Positions 27,130 through 36,561 are shown, numbered from the stretch's first letter. The stretch is DNA of 64,000 bases from Candidatus Rifleibacteriota bacterium (GCA_015233155.1 JADFYG010000022.1:20424-84423), one strand, 5' to 3'. Notes: generated by a model not told the origin, from the sequence alone. Numbers and translations: made by a program.

Positions 27130-28401
27130 TCATCTGAACCAACGAAGAATGAAGCCGCCGCCGGACGGAAATACGCCGAACTCTGAGCGGGTGACGCCAT
27201 GCATCGAAAGATTCTGTCCGTTGCTGATCCAGCCGAAAAAAGCGATATCGGAATTGTTACCGAGACTTACCGTTACCACCGGCTGCCAGAGCTTTGAGCC
27301 GTCATTCAGGTTTACAAGCCCGTTAATGTCACCCCGAATCAGCGGCGTGAACTCTTTTTTTGTGGTGATAACCGCATACCGGGAGCCGCTCAAAAATGTC
27401 CAGCCTTCGGCATAAGGGGCATCGGTGGCAACTGCGGGCAGCAGACTCGCTTTAGAGGTCCCAAAATCCTGGGAAAGATATGCCACGCCCATTCGAAGGT
27501 GGTGATGCACTTCGCGCTCCAAGCCTGCAATCCAGGAGAGGGCCTGGTCCCCTCCCCCACTGCGCTGCACTTCTTTCGATGGTTTTCGCTGAAAAGATGC
27601 AATCTCGCCCCAGCAAGTGGTTTTTCGAATTTCGCCATCGTAGCCTAGTCCGATGAATCCGCGATCCCGGAATTCACCGCCAACAAGTTCGAAATCAAAT
27701 CCGCGCACGTTTTCGCGCCATCGCCCAAGGAGCGCTCGATTCTGCCATGGTTGAGTCGGCACGGCAATCACTTCGCACTCGCCGGCAGTTCCGGACCCAC
27801 GTCGAAAACGAAGCGCATCTATTCCGGGTTTGTAGGAAGAGTCCATGTATCCGGGATGAAATGGAGCCAGAACATCGAGAATGTCAACGTAATGGCTAGT
27901 GCCAAGGCTTATGGGCTGACGACCGACATCGAAGCTCCAACTGCCGGAACGCCACGATACATCGAGCCGCTCAATCTCAGAACTCGCCTCCTCACGTTGT
28001 TGCCTCGTATGTGAACGATCGAGACTCCACCAGCGAAGCTGAGACTCCGATTGCGACTCATCCCATCCTGTCTTTCCAGCGGAGGATTTCCAGTTACAGC
28101 GATTTTCAACTTCGAACTGGAATCGAGCCTCGCCAAAGGCGGATTTTGCCCAAATACGCGCCAGCTCTTGAAAGGTTTGCGTTCTGTCAGACGAAATCGC
28201 GCCGATATTGCCAAGGGACTCAGACCAGCCAAGCCACTGAGAAATCTGTCTGACCGCCAGCCCGGACTGCCACTCTCTGCCCGAAACGGGACTGAGAGTG
28301 AAGAGAAAGAGGACCGCGCAAAGACCGGCACCCGAACGCAGTTTTCCCGACACAAAACATCTTATGGATCGTCTCGCTTTTTCATGGACATTCATTTGCA
28401 T
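27130..28401 (-). CDS. Porin-like outer-membrane protein, unknown substrate
   Basis: This 423-residue protein starts at ATG 28401 with AAGG 5 bases upstream; ATG at 28395 is an alternative. A signal peptide follows (GAGLCAVLFLFTLSPVSG). The rest is rich in alternating aromatic/polar strands (WRSGSWSFDVGRQPISLG, WGEIASFQRKP) and ends in a C-terminal Phe-Arg (GGFILRWFR), as in beta-barrels. It resembles alginate-type or nutrient porins only by composition. It has a separate extended -10 promoter and precedes the cyclase gene by 12 bases. No specific substrate is indicated. Confidence 0.65.
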   Translation of the reverse strand: MQMNVHEKARRSIRCFVSGKLRSGAGLCAVLFLFTLSPVSGREWQSGLAVRQISQWLGWSESLGNIGAISSDRTQTFQELARIWAKSAFGEARFQFEVENRCNWKSSAGKTGWDESQSESQLRWWSLDRSHTRQQREEASSEIERLDVSWRSGSWSFDVGRQPISLGTSHYVDILDVLAPFHPGYMDSSYKPGIDALRFRRGSGTAGECEVIAVPTQPWQNRALLGRWRENVRGFDFELVGGEFRDRGFIGLGYDGEIRKTTCWGEIASFQRKPSKEVQRSGGGDQALSWIAGLEREVHHHLRMGVAYLSQDFGTSKASLLPAVATDAPYAEGWTFLSGSRYAVITTKKEFTPLIRGDINGLVNLNDGSKLWQPVVTVSLGNNSDIAFFGWISNGQNLSMHGVTRSEFGVFPSGGGFILRWFR

Positions 28402-28413
28402 AGCAGCCTTCAG

Positions 28414-28419
28414 ATTATA
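28414..28419 (-). promoter_or_regulatory. Extended -10 promoter for the porin-like gene
   Basis: The minus strand reads TTTGGTATAATCTG, a TGnTATAAT extended -10 with a perfect hexamer (28419-28414). There is no clear -35. Transcription would begin near 28407, only about 6-12 bases before the candidate ATG codons at 28401 and 28395, so the mRNA may be nearly leaderless. Confidence 0.5.
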
Positions 28420-28481
28420 CCAAAGCAAGGTGATTTTCCATTTATATGGATATCTGGTATATTCTTACAGGTGAAACAATT

Positions 28482-29102
28482 ATGGCCAATTCTGCATTTG
28501 AACGAGTCGTCGGCTGTCTGGTCTGTGGACAGGCAAATCGAACCCCCCGCCATATCGATGGGGCGGAAATAGCATGCTGCTTTCAGTGCGGCTCTGATCT
28601 TCAACTGGGCGAAGATTTACATTCAAGAAAAAAAACGGTAATACTTCTTTGCATTGCCTCATTGCTGTTTCTTATCCCAGGCCTTTTTCTGCCTCTTCTG
28701 AAAATTTCAAAATTTGGCCATGTTTATGTTACCGGAGTTGTGCGCGGATGCGCTGAATTATTCGCTTCCGGGAATATTTTCCTTGGAACAATTGTACTTA
28801 TCTGCTCGATTATTCTTCCGTTGCTGAAAATAACATGCATGGTTTTTCTATGCCTGTTTTCCGATAAATTCCCACCCGGCTTGAAGGCACATCTCTATTT
28901 ATTCATTGAAATCTGTGGAAGATGGGGAACCCTGGACGTTCTTCTTCTGGCTATCCTGGTTGCGACCGTCAAGCTTGGAGAGATTGTACAAATTATGGCC
29001 GGTTCCGGAGCAATCGTTTTCTCCATTGGAGTGTTCCTTAGTTTAACCGCATCAGCCGCATTTACTCCCAGGATCTTATGGAAAAACCAGGTGATCTCAT
29101 GA
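28482..29102 (+). CDS. pqiA: PqiA-family membrane protein
   Basis: This 206-residue protein starts at ATG 28482 (MANSAFERVVGCLVCG) with AGGTGA upstream. It has a zinc-ribbon-like pair (CLVCG, CFQCG) near the N terminus, then four membrane spans from about residue 50 (VILLCIASLLFLIPGLFLPL). This is one PqiA domain; E. coli PqiA has two. PqiA proteins work with MCE proteins such as PqiB in lipid transport between membranes. Its stop overlaps the ATG of the MCE gene (ATGA), which supports that role. Confidence 0.88.
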   Translation: MANSAFERVVGCLVCGQANRTPRHIDGAEIACCFQCGSDLQLGEDLHSRKKTVILLCIASLLFLIPGLFLPLLKISKFGHVYVTGVVRGCAELFASGNIFLGTIVLICSIILPLLKITCMVFLCLFSDKFPPGLKAHLYLFIEICGRWGTLDVLLLAILVATVKLGEIVQIMAGSGAIVFSIGVFLSLTASAAFTPRILWKNQVIS

Positions 29103-30490
29103 GCGAGATTCCATCATCCAACATTTTACCAAAACCTCGGCGACGACTTTTCCTTCTTTTGCTGATGTTCCCTGTTTGTTTTGCCTTCTTTATAATTCTG
29201 ATACAATTCATCTTTCCTCAGGGGATCATAATTTCAATATCTTTTTCAGATGCTCACCAGATAAAGGCCGGAGATATATTAAAGTGCCGTGGCGTTGCGA
29301 TCGGCGAAGTTATTTCCGTTACGCCGAACACTGCACTGACGGGCGTCAATTTTAAAGTCCAACTGATTCCGGAAGCGAATGCGGTCGCACGAGAGGGCAG
29401 TCAATTCTGGATTGTTCGTCCCGAGGTGAGCATGTATGGGATAAAAGGTCTCGATACGGTTGTGGGCGCTGAATACATAGGGGTAATTCCCGGTGATGGC
29501 GCTCCGCAAAATTCCTTTGTCGGACTTGAAATGGCCCCCGGCCTTGAAAAGTCTGTCAAGTCGCCGATCGGAATTGTTCTGTCGGGCTCCAGACGAGGAG
29601 GGCTCAACCCGGGAATGCCTGTGACCTATCGCAATGTCCAGATTGGAGTCATTTCGAAGGTTGACCTTTTAAGAGATGCTTCAGGACTGAAAGTTGCCTG
29701 TGCCATCGATTCAAAATATAAACCCCTTCTGGCGGGTAATGCCTCCTTTTATAATACATGTGGAATGGGTTTGGATATCGGGCTTAAAGGCATAAACGTC
29801 GCTATGGACTCTCTCCGCTCCATAGCCATGGGAGGAATTGCGCTAACGATTCCGGATGAACCGGAAGTACCGGTTGAAAGCGGACACAATTTTACATTGA
29901 GCGATTACCCTCCAAAAGGTTCCGAAGATTGGGATCCCATGATAGATCTGGATGCGGATGCCGGATTCTCTTTATCTGATATTCCTTCAGGAATCGACGC
30001 TGTTGCATCATCCACAAGCTTTTTTGGATCTGACGGCGAAGAAATCATCGGACTGGGAATCCCCCTCAATGGCGGTTTTCTTTTTCCCATGGCCTTGAAA
30101 GATATATCCGGAGCCAAATTCAGGTCACATCATTCAATGACTCAGTTTGGAGATATTTTTCCTGATCGTGCTTTCGATGATCTTGCTTATCGGAAGATGA
30201 CTACAACAGCCAGTTTTACAGAGTGGCCCAAAGAAAGAATCGGAGACATTCCACCGCACGAGGATCTATACGCGTTCAGAAACTGCAGATTCCAACCCAG
30301 GCTTATTTCAAAAGAATTTATATCTTCACAAGCTGTGACTCATAAATTTCTGATTCTTCAGAAAACGTTTCCGAAGCAGTGGAATGGCGCCGCGGTAATA
30401 AGCAAAACAGGCTATCTGGCAGGCATTCTGATCAACCGTGACAAGAAATGGGAGATTGTCGCAATACCGCGCGAACTGAGAAACAAGTAG
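29099..30490 (+). CDS. MCE-domain protein (PqiB/MlaD type) with novel C-terminal region
   Basis: This 463-residue protein starts at ATG 29099 overlapping the pqiA stop. It has one membrane span (17-39) and two MCE domains (about 42-133 and 155-252; ISFSDAHQIKAGDILKCRG, GSRRGGLNPGMPVTYRN). The last 210 residues (253-463) are not MCE and not a known PqiB/PqiC part. They hold a Ser/Asp-rich linker and a globular end (GAAVISKTGYLAGILINR). E. coli PqiB has three MCE domains and PqiC follows it; neither is seen here. A lipid-shuttling role is inferred from family and partner. Confidence 0.86.
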   Translation: MSEIPSSNILPKPRRRLFLLLLMFPVCFAFFIILIQFIFPQGIIISISFSDAHQIKAGDILKCRGVAIGEVISVTPNTALTGVNFKVQLIPEANAVAREGSQFWIVRPEVSMYGIKGLDTVVGAEYIGVIPGDGAPQNSFVGLEMAPGLEKSVKSPIGIVLSGSRRGGLNPGMPVTYRNVQIGVISKVDLLRDASGLKVACAIDSKYKPLLAGNASFYNTCGMGLDIGLKGINVAMDSLRSIAMGGIALTIPDEPEVPVESGHNFTLSDYPPKGSEDWDPMIDLDADAGFSLSDIPSGIDAVASSTSFFGSDGEEIIGLGIPLNGGFLFPMALKDISGAKFRSHHSMTQFGDIFPDRAFDDLAYRKMTTTASFTEWPKERIGDIPPHEDLYAFRNCRFQPRLISKEFISSQAVTHKFLILQKTFPKQWNGAAVISKTGYLAGILINRDKKWEIVAIPRELRNK

Positions 30491-30510
30491 ACCAATACGC
30501 GACGAATATA

Positions 30511-30551
30511 GTGACATTCATGGCTTGCCTGAGTCAGATATGTCACATTTT
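30511..30551 (+). terminator. Weak candidate terminator after the MCE gene
   Basis: GTGACAT (30511-30517) and ATGTCAC (30540-30546) form a 7-bp stem with a long loop, followed by ATTTTTG. Weak support. Confidence 0.3.
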
Positions 30552-30674
30552 TGTCCGGCCATAGCATGCATGTTTTACTGAAAGTGGCTTCTCATATTCG
30601 TTTGAGTCGGATGCCTCATCGAAGGCACGAATATTGCTTTTCGTAAGACTCACATGATCGAAGGAGAATTCCGC

Positions 30675-32528
30675 ATGATTCGCATTCACCGATTCTTACA
30701 GATGGCAGGCTGCTGTTCAATTCTGTATGCTCTTTTTCTAAACCTTCCGGCAATATCAGGAAAAACTGACGATTGGTGTTTCAATGGCGGCCAAATCGCT
30801 CCCTCCACCCAGTTTCTGTTACTGGGAATCGCGCTGATACTGTTGCCCCCCCTTTGTCGCTGGCTTTGGGGCTTTATTTCAGTGAGCCTGGTCCAAGTAC
30901 TTGTAGTGTGCGGCATTATTGCGGTTCTTGCCGCCATTTCCGTTCCGAATTTCAGAAAGGCGCGCGAGCAGGCGGGTGGTTACTCCGTCGGTGGAGCCAA
31001 GGACATCAATACATTCCGATTCAATTTGCTGCGGGGATATCTTCCCGATTCTACTGCAATTACTCACGAAGGTCTTTTTTATGACTACTATTTCGATATT
31101 CCTGACGAGTCCATCGTGTCTTCTGAGGTGGCATCGACGCCCAGTCTCAACACGGCGAGCCAGACAGGACAATTCAGACCCACATGTTCCTGGGCAGTGC
31201 TCCCGGATCCGATCAGCGGGAAGACAGAAACATTCCTTGCGGTGGGACTTCGCTCAACTTTAGATACCTCGAAAATTGAACGCAAAAAACTGAATATTGT
31301 AGTTGTTCTGGATATTTCCGGATCGATGGGAGCAGGTTTCAGCTCATATTATTACGATCATTCCAACGAAATAGATATTGAGAAGGCAGAAGGGGACGAG
31401 GACTTCAGACTGAGCAAGATACGGGTGGCAACGAAGGCCATCGCGACAATGCTGGATCATTTGAGGCCTGAAGACAGTTTCGGAATGGTAGTCTTTGATT
31501 CTTACGCACAGATCACGAAGCCATTGCGAAAGATTGAAAAAACCGACATGGACGCGATCCGCAGCCACATGCAGTTGCAGCCGCGCGGCAGCACAAACAT
31601 GGAAGCCGGCTACAGACTCGGATTATCCCTGTTCGACTCCTGGGAGGGTGTAAACCCTCTGGAAGTGGAAAACCGAATCGTTTTTCTCACCGATGCCATG
31701 CCGAATACCGGCCAGATTGACCGCAATGGCCTGTTTGGAATCGCCAGAGCAGCCGCAGATGCGCGTATCTACACGACATTCATCGGCATGGGGGTCGATT
31801 TTCAAACCGAGCTTGTTGATCACATCACCAAGACCCGTGGCGCCAACTATCTGGCGGTGCACTCCTCCTACGAGTTTAAGCAGCGTCTCGCAAAAGAGTT
31901 CGATTACCTTGTAACGCCGCTTCTCTTCGGGCTCCGAGTGAATCTCCGATCAGACGATTTCGGCATCGAAGCGGTATATGGCTCCCCGGAGGCAAACCAG
32001 GCCACAAACGAGCTTATGTATGTGAACACACTTTTCCCGGCACCTCTCGAAAAGGATGCGGTCAAAGGCGGAGTGATCCTGTTGAAGCTTGGAAGCAAAG
32101 GGGCGGGTAACATGGTTCACCTGACAGCGGAATACGAGGACAGGGCCGGAAAAAAATTCTCCACGGAGGTTGACGCAGCGGCGCCACGGAACGTAACCGC
32201 ATTCTGTCTTGCGACGGACACCAGAAAGGCGGTCCTGCTCGCAAGAGAGGTTAATCTTATGAAAGAGTGGATCCGCGATGTGCGCGGGCCTGAAGACGAG
32301 GCCCCGGAAAACAAACCAGGCTCCAATGGTCGTACATACTGGGAGCATGAATCGATGTCATTATCGGTTTCTCCTGCCATGGCGGCCAAAATAAAAGTAT
32401 TCAAGTCACATATGGAAGAAGAGTCCAGGATTATCGCTGACAGGTCTCTAACCCGAGAGATCGATATGCTTGACAAGATTCTAAAGACGGCTGACGATGG
32501 GAAAAATAAATCAGCGCCGGGGAAGTGA
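30675..32528 (+). CDS. VWA-domain protein with internal type IV pilin-like segment
   Basis: ATG at 30675 has AAGGAG 9 bases upstream, giving 617 residues. Two spans (about 8-25 and 45-62) lead into a stretch (about 67-100) that reads like a prepilin N-terminal helix: VLVVCGIIAVLAAISVPNFRKAREQA-type. Next come a YfbK-like N-terminal domain (INTFRFNLLRGYLPDS) and a von Willebrand factor A domain (about 206-400) with an intact MIDAS, DISGSMG. The rest is beta-rich, then helical at the C terminus. VWA domains bind metal and protein ligands. The pilin-like helix followed by VWA is unusual. It lies downstream of the MCE gene with its own 180-bp gap. Confidence 0.8.
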   Translation: MIRIHRFLQMAGCCSILYALFLNLPAISGKTDDWCFNGGQIAPSTQFLLLGIALILLPPLCRWLWGFISVSLVQVLVVCGIIAVLAAISVPNFRKAREQAGGYSVGGAKDINTFRFNLLRGYLPDSTAITHEGLFYDYYFDIPDESIVSSEVASTPSLNTASQTGQFRPTCSWAVLPDPISGKTETFLAVGLRSTLDTSKIERKKLNIVVVLDISGSMGAGFSSYYYDHSNEIDIEKAEGDEDFRLSKIRVATKAIATMLDHLRPEDSFGMVVFDSYAQITKPLRKIEKTDMDAIRSHMQLQPRGSTNMEAGYRLGLSLFDSWEGVNPLEVENRIVFLTDAMPNTGQIDRNGLFGIARAAADARIYTTFIGMGVDFQTELVDHITKTRGANYLAVHSSYEFKQRLAKEFDYLVTPLLFGLRVNLRSDDFGIEAVYGSPEANQATNELMYVNTLFPAPLEKDAVKGGVILLKLGSKGAGNMVHLTAEYEDRAGKKFSTEVDAAAPRNVTAFCLATDTRKAVLLAREVNLMKEWIRDVRGPEDEAPENKPGSNGRTYWEHESMSLSVSPAMAAKIKVFKSHMEEESRIIADRSLTREIDMLDKILKTADDGKNKSAPGK

Positions 32529-32560
32529 TCAAAAGATAATTTCTGAATTATCATCAATGT

Positions 32561-33259
32561 TCATGATCTTTTCTCGTCAGACTGAAGTTTGCCATCGTGC
32601 AGGCGGATGACACGCCTGGCACGCTCTATGACCATCGGGTCGTGCGAACTGAAAAGGAAGGTTACGCCACGTTCGGTATTCATCTTGTACATCAGATCCA
32701 GTAGCTGGCTGGCTGTTTCAGAATCGAGATTGGCCGTGGGTTCGTCAGCCAGGACAACAGCCGGATTTCCGACAATGGCACGCGCTACTGCCACGCGCTG
32801 CTGTTGTCCGCCGCTGAGCTGAGGGGGAAAACGATGCTCAAGCCCTTCTATGCCCAGATCATGAAAAAGGGTCGCGATCCGCGTTCCATGTTCCTTTTCC
32901 GGAACACCCTGTATCTGCAGAATAAACTGAACATTCTCATACGCGGTGAGAACCGGTACAAGATTATATGCCTGGAAAACGAATCCGATGCGGTGCAAGC
33001 GGATATCAGTTAGTTCGTCGTCGGTGCGATCGCTGGTTTTTTTGCCATCCAGAAATATTTCACCGGAATCCGGACGATCGAGGCCGCCGACTAGGTTGAG
33101 AAGAGTTGTTTTTCCGCTGCCGGACGGACCGGCCAATACCGCGAAATCGCCGGCCGAAAGAGCGAAAGAAACATTATCCACCGCATGAACGCGGGATTCA
33201 CCCTCCTGATAGGTCTTGATAACGGAGTGCAGTTCGGCGGCTTCATTCATTGGATTCAA
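32561..33259 (-). CDS. LolD-like ABC ATPase
   Basis: This 232-residue protein has Walker A GPSGSGKTT, signature LSGGQQQRV and Walker B VVLADEPT, with the D-loop ANLDSE and His in SSHDP. Its short length and context match the LolD/MacB ATPase family. ATGA overlap links it to the permease upstream. One ATPase with two different permeases gives LolCDE-like stoichiometry. It is the last gene of the cassette and is convergent with the VWA gene. Confidence 0.93.
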   Translation of the reverse strand: MNPMNEAAELHSVIKTYQEGESRVHAVDNVSFALSAGDFAVLAGPSGSGKTTLLNLVGGLDRPDSGEIFLDGKKTSDRTDDELTDIRLHRIGFVFQAYNLVPVLTAYENVQFILQIQGVPEKEHGTRIATLFHDLGIEGLEHRFPPQLSGGQQQRVAVARAIVGNPAVVLADEPTANLDSETASQLLDLMYKMNTERGVTFLFSSHDPMVIERARRVIRLHDGKLQSDEKRS

Positions 33260-34491
33260 TACCTCCGCATGGCTTCTGAAGGCCGGATCTTCAGAGCCTG
33301 TCGAGTCGGATACAAGGATGCCAGTAGAACGAGTACAAGAAGAACGACTGCCCGTAGAATCATGCGATCAACCACCCATATCGGCCTGATTACAGGCTCA
33401 AAGAGCATGCCGGCCACTTCGGTGCTGCCACCGACCAAACTGGTCAGATCGAGGCCGTATGTACCATAATACTTCGTCACTATCGCCGCCGCCAACAATC
33501 CAACGGCGATCCCGGCAATGCCTATTGCAAGGGCTTCTCCTGCCACCACGCGCCGGATGTGCGAAGTTGAGAGTCCGAGAGCCCGCAATAATCCGAATTC
33601 GCGCGTCCGCTCCATGACGCTCATAAGCAGAGTATTGGCGATACCGATGACGACAATTAGAAACAGTATGCCGACGATGAGCTGTCCCATGGCACGGTCC
33701 AGACGTATTGCATCGTAAATTTCAGGCATCGCTTCCTCCCAGGAAAACAGCTGAAATGTTTCGCTCGCGGGAAAACTCAATTCAAGCTCAGCTTTCAGCG
33801 CTGGAAGCTCCTGACGATCCCGAATGCGAATCGCGAGTTCATGAACGAGTCCCGGAGCCCCGAACAAAGCGGCAAGGCTCTTCCGATCGATCAGCACGGC
33901 GGAACGATCGACCTGCGCAACTCCCGTGCGGAATGTACCGCCGAGACGCATGGCTTTACTGACGATTTCTCCATTGTTGCCGGGCAAAGTTATGACGAAC
34001 TTCTTTCCGACGGATATTTGAAGATCTTTCGCGAGCTTGTCGCCTATGAAAGCCAGTCCCGGCTGTCCGAATGGAATTGTCCCGGTTGCAACTCGTTTTG
34101 GATCCAGAAGCGGGGAATGGCCCATCTCGCGCTCGAAATCTATTCCGAGCATAAGCGCGGGGCGGTTGTTGTGGCTGGAGCGAGCAAGTCCTGGAAGATG
34201 CAGGCGCGGAAAATATCCGATAATTCTCGGATCTGATGCCAGTCTTATCAGCATCTGCGCCGGATCGAAAAGTTGCCCATACTGACGCTCGCGAAGATAC
34301 TTCGGATGATAGAACACCAGATGACCGCTCCCCATGCGAACACCCTCATCAATGAGTTTTCCATAGGAGCCTTCCTGCAGATGAATCATGAAAACGGCCA
34401 GAAAGAGGCTCCCGCCAACGACCATTATCTGAATAAGCGTACGTCCCGGATTGCGAAGGAGATTTCTCCATCCCATTTTCAGCCAGGTCAT
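33256..34491 (-). CDS. FtsX-family ABC permease (LolC/E-like), second of two
   Basis: This 411-residue protein has four spans: one at the N terminus (MIVVGGSLFLAVFMIH), a large periplasmic domain (about 45-260), and three C-terminal spans (about 270-290, 320-345, 375-400) with LLRALGLSTSHIRRVVAGE before the second. The ATG directly follows the TGA of the other permease, with GGGAGG upstream. The MacB/FtsX-type domain suggests transport of outer-membrane lipoproteins or a related cargo, together with the ATPase and the LolA-like protein. Confidence 0.9.
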   Translation of the reverse strand: MTWLKMGWRNLLRNPGRTLIQIMVVGGSLFLAVFMIHLQEGSYGKLIDEGVRMGSGHLVFYHPKYLRERQYGQLFDPAQMLIRLASDPRIIGYFPRLHLPGLARSSHNNRPALMLGIDFEREMGHSPLLDPKRVATGTIPFGQPGLAFIGDKLAKDLQISVGKKFVITLPGNNGEIVSKAMRLGGTFRTGVAQVDRSAVLIDRKSLAALFGAPGLVHELAIRIRDRQELPALKAELELSFPASETFQLFSWEEAMPEIYDAIRLDRAMGQLIVGILFLIVVIGIANTLLMSVMERTREFGLLRALGLSTSHIRRVVAGEALAIGIAGIAVGLLAAAIVTKYYGTYGLDLTSLVGGSTEVAGMLFEPVIRPIWVVDRMILRAVVLLVLVLLASLYPTRQALKIRPSEAMRRY

Positions 34492-35715
34492 TCAATCCTC
34501 CCGAAGCGCTTCTACAGGGCGCTGGCGATAAAGTTTCCAGGCGGGAAAAATGGACACGATGGGACCCAGAAGCAGCATCGCCAAAACCGGCATCAGCACG
34601 CTTCCGGTCGTCGAAACACAATAAATTCGTGGCTGGATACTCGCTCCGGCATAGGAAATATCACTGAGGAACATCTTCAGGCTGACCGGATTCGCGTGGA
34701 AATAAAAACTCAGTCCAAGTCCGCCGATTCCGCCGAGGACCGCTGAAAGAGCCCCAAGCCAGACACCTTCCGTAATAATGAGAGCGGCAAGACGACGCTT
34801 GGTCAGTCCGATCGCGCCAAGGATGGCGAACTCGCGCATTCTCTCGCGATACGCCATGAACATCGTGCTCAAAGCGATAAGGACGACCGCAAAATAGAAA
34901 ATTGCGGTCATGAACACTTGTACTCCACCCCAGATTTTGAATATCTGCGCAATCTGTGGAAGCTGTTCCTGCCAGGGATGAAAGCTCATTCCGGAATATC
35001 GGACCGCGAGCTGCTGCGCGACTTCTTTCGCCATCAGCGGGGAATCAAGAAAGAGTAGATGCTTATGTACCCGGCCTTCGAGACCAAGCAGTTTCTGGAG
35101 AGTGACGCGTCCGACCAGTGCGAGGCCTGCATCACGCGCGGTGTCGCCGGTTTCGATGATTCCGGAAACGCGAAAGAGATCGGCTGCCATTCCGCCATCA
35201 ACACTTTGGCTCATGAAAACAATTTCGGACCCTGGCACAGCTTCGAGACGCTGGGCAAGGCCTTTTCCGAGGATGATATCACTCGTGGTCGTGGAAGCGA
35301 GAAATGTACCGGTTGAAATACTGTTCGCAAGCCTGCTGACGCGTCGTTCCTCGATCGGATCGACACCGAGTATTTCAGCGGGATGAGTCTGGCTGCACTG
35401 GGCCGGTCCGCAACTCAGCAGAGCAAAGCATAATACGCGCGAACACGAGCCGCGAATCAGGCTTCCATCAAGATCTGGAAGCGTCTCCGGAAGCGTCGCT
35501 TCGATTGCCGGATTATCGATATAACCAGGGGCTGCGATCGTCAGATGACCATGTATAACCTCTGTCGCATTGCTCACGAGATCCCAGAGGAGGCCCTCGT
35601 TCATGGTCAAAACGAAGATCAGCAGGGATGTCGCTACAACCATCGCAAGCATAGTCAGCTGGGTGCGCCTGCGACTGCGCCAGAGATTGCGCCACGCCAT
35701 TCTGGCGGTGGTCAT
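34492..35715 (-). CDS. FtsX-family ABC permease (LolC/E-like), first of two
   Basis: This 407-residue protein starts MTTARMAWRNLWRSRRRTQL. It has an N-terminal span, a periplasmic domain (about 45-255) with IVFMSQSVDGG, then three C-terminal spans and the coupling loop EFAILGAIGLTKRRLAA. Its similarity to the second permease is low, typical of the LolC/LolE pair. It lies 18 bases downstream of the LolA-like gene. Together the four genes form a lipoprotein-sorting type cassette. Confidence 0.9.
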   Translation of the reverse strand: MTTARMAWRNLWRSRRRTQLTMLAMVVATSLLIFVLTMNEGLLWDLVSNATEVIHGHLTIAAPGYIDNPAIEATLPETLPDLDGSLIRGSCSRVLCFALLSCGPAQCSQTHPAEILGVDPIEERRVSRLANSISTGTFLASTTTSDIILGKGLAQRLEAVPGSEIVFMSQSVDGGMAADLFRVSGIIETGDTARDAGLALVGRVTLQKLLGLEGRVHKHLLFLDSPLMAKEVAQQLAVRYSGMSFHPWQEQLPQIAQIFKIWGGVQVFMTAIFYFAVVLIALSTMFMAYRERMREFAILGAIGLTKRRLAALIITEGVWLGALSAVLGGIGGLGLSFYFHANPVSLKMFLSDISYAGASIQPRIYCVSTTGSVLMPVLAMLLLGPIVSIFPAWKLYRQRPVEALRED

Positions 35716-35733
35716 TGTTTCACCGCACTTCCA

Positions 35734-36561
35734 TCAGAGACTTCGCAGGTTTTGCGTCGAAAATGTGCCCTGGGGAATATTCACGTCGAAAATGATCTTT
35801 TCATAATGCATTTCGGTATACTCCCCGGGCTGCTCAAGCGGTTCCACACGGAAAACACGCGGCAGCCAGCGACCCTGAACCTGTTCAACCTGGTCGAAAT
35901 GAATGACGCGGACTTTGACGCCATCTTCATCGAAATACTCTATGGCAATCGGCACCTGACGCTCGAGATCCGCACGGTATATCACTTTTCCCCAGACAAC
36001 GGCCGCATCTGGCTTTGGAGTTCCCTGAATGACGGCTGTCTTTTCATTTTTTTCCAGAATCGTGAATGTGTAAGTCTCATCAATTTTCGCGTCTTTAACC
36101 AGATCGTCATTCGTGAGGTGACTTCCCATCCATTTGTCGCCCATCAGACTGGACGGAATTTTCATGAGGCGATCTATTTTTGGAAGAAAATTCCAGATCT
36201 GGGAATCAACTTTCAGAGTTGCCGTGCCGCGCTCTTTCGCTGGCTCGAGAATGCGCGCTATAAACTTGTTACGACCTTCAGCCCAGCTTTCCAGAACCAT
36301 TGTTCTGTCGTAACTTTTTGTCTTCACTGTCATGCGACACGTTCCGTGAGATGTCATGCCCTGATACTGCGTTTCGATCTTCCTGATAAGGGCAGCCGCA
36401 TCGAGCGACTGAGAGGCAATGTCAGGCCCCGGCCGAACCGTTTGTGCCAATAAAACGCCAGGAAGAAACAACAAAAGAAAGAGATACCTGCAATATTCAC
36501 GAAACTTCACAGGGCGGGTTTGAAACCCGCCCCTACAAATGGACGATGCGTATTTGCTCAT
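35734..36561 (-). CDS. LolA-like outer-membrane lipoprotein-sorting protein (COG2834)
   Basis: The mature part (about 240 residues) is a typical COG2834 protein with LESWAEGRNKFIARILEPAKERGTA-type strands, a conserved DxxVW-like core and a C-terminal YEKIIFDVNIP. The signal peptide begins KFREYCRYLFLLLFLPGVLLA. The start is uncertain: ATG 36561 gives 275 residues with a 17-residue extension encoded by a dispersed repeat; GTG 36510 starts exactly at the signal peptide (258 residues) but has no ribosome site. The frame is even open to 36696. The repeat covers 36489-36593, so the original 5' end may have been replaced. LolA-type chaperones carry lipoproteins across the periplasm from LolCDE; the three ABC genes follow directly. 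Confidence 0.85.
   Translation of the reverse strand: MSKYASSICRGGFQTRPVKFREYCRYLFLLLFLPGVLLAQTVRPGPDIASQSLDAAALIRKIETQYQGMTSHGTCRMTVKTKSYDRTMVLESWAEGRNKFIARILEPAKERGTATLKVDSQIWNFLPKIDRLMKIPSSLMGDKWMGSHLTNDDLVKDAKIDETYTFTILEKNEKTAVIQGTPKPDAAVVWGKVIYRADLERQVPIAIEYFDEDGVKVRVIHFDQVEQVQGRWLPRVFRVEPLEQPGEYTEMHYEKIIFDVNIPQGTFSTQNLRSL

Noticed and set aside
32535..32552. GATAATT-TCTG-AATTATC hairpin between convergent genes as a terminator
   Set aside because: The stem is only seven A/T-rich pairs with no U run; evidence too weak.
35545..36453. 302-residue plus-strand open frame
   Set aside because: It lies antisense to a well-supported LolA-like gene and permease and has no family features.
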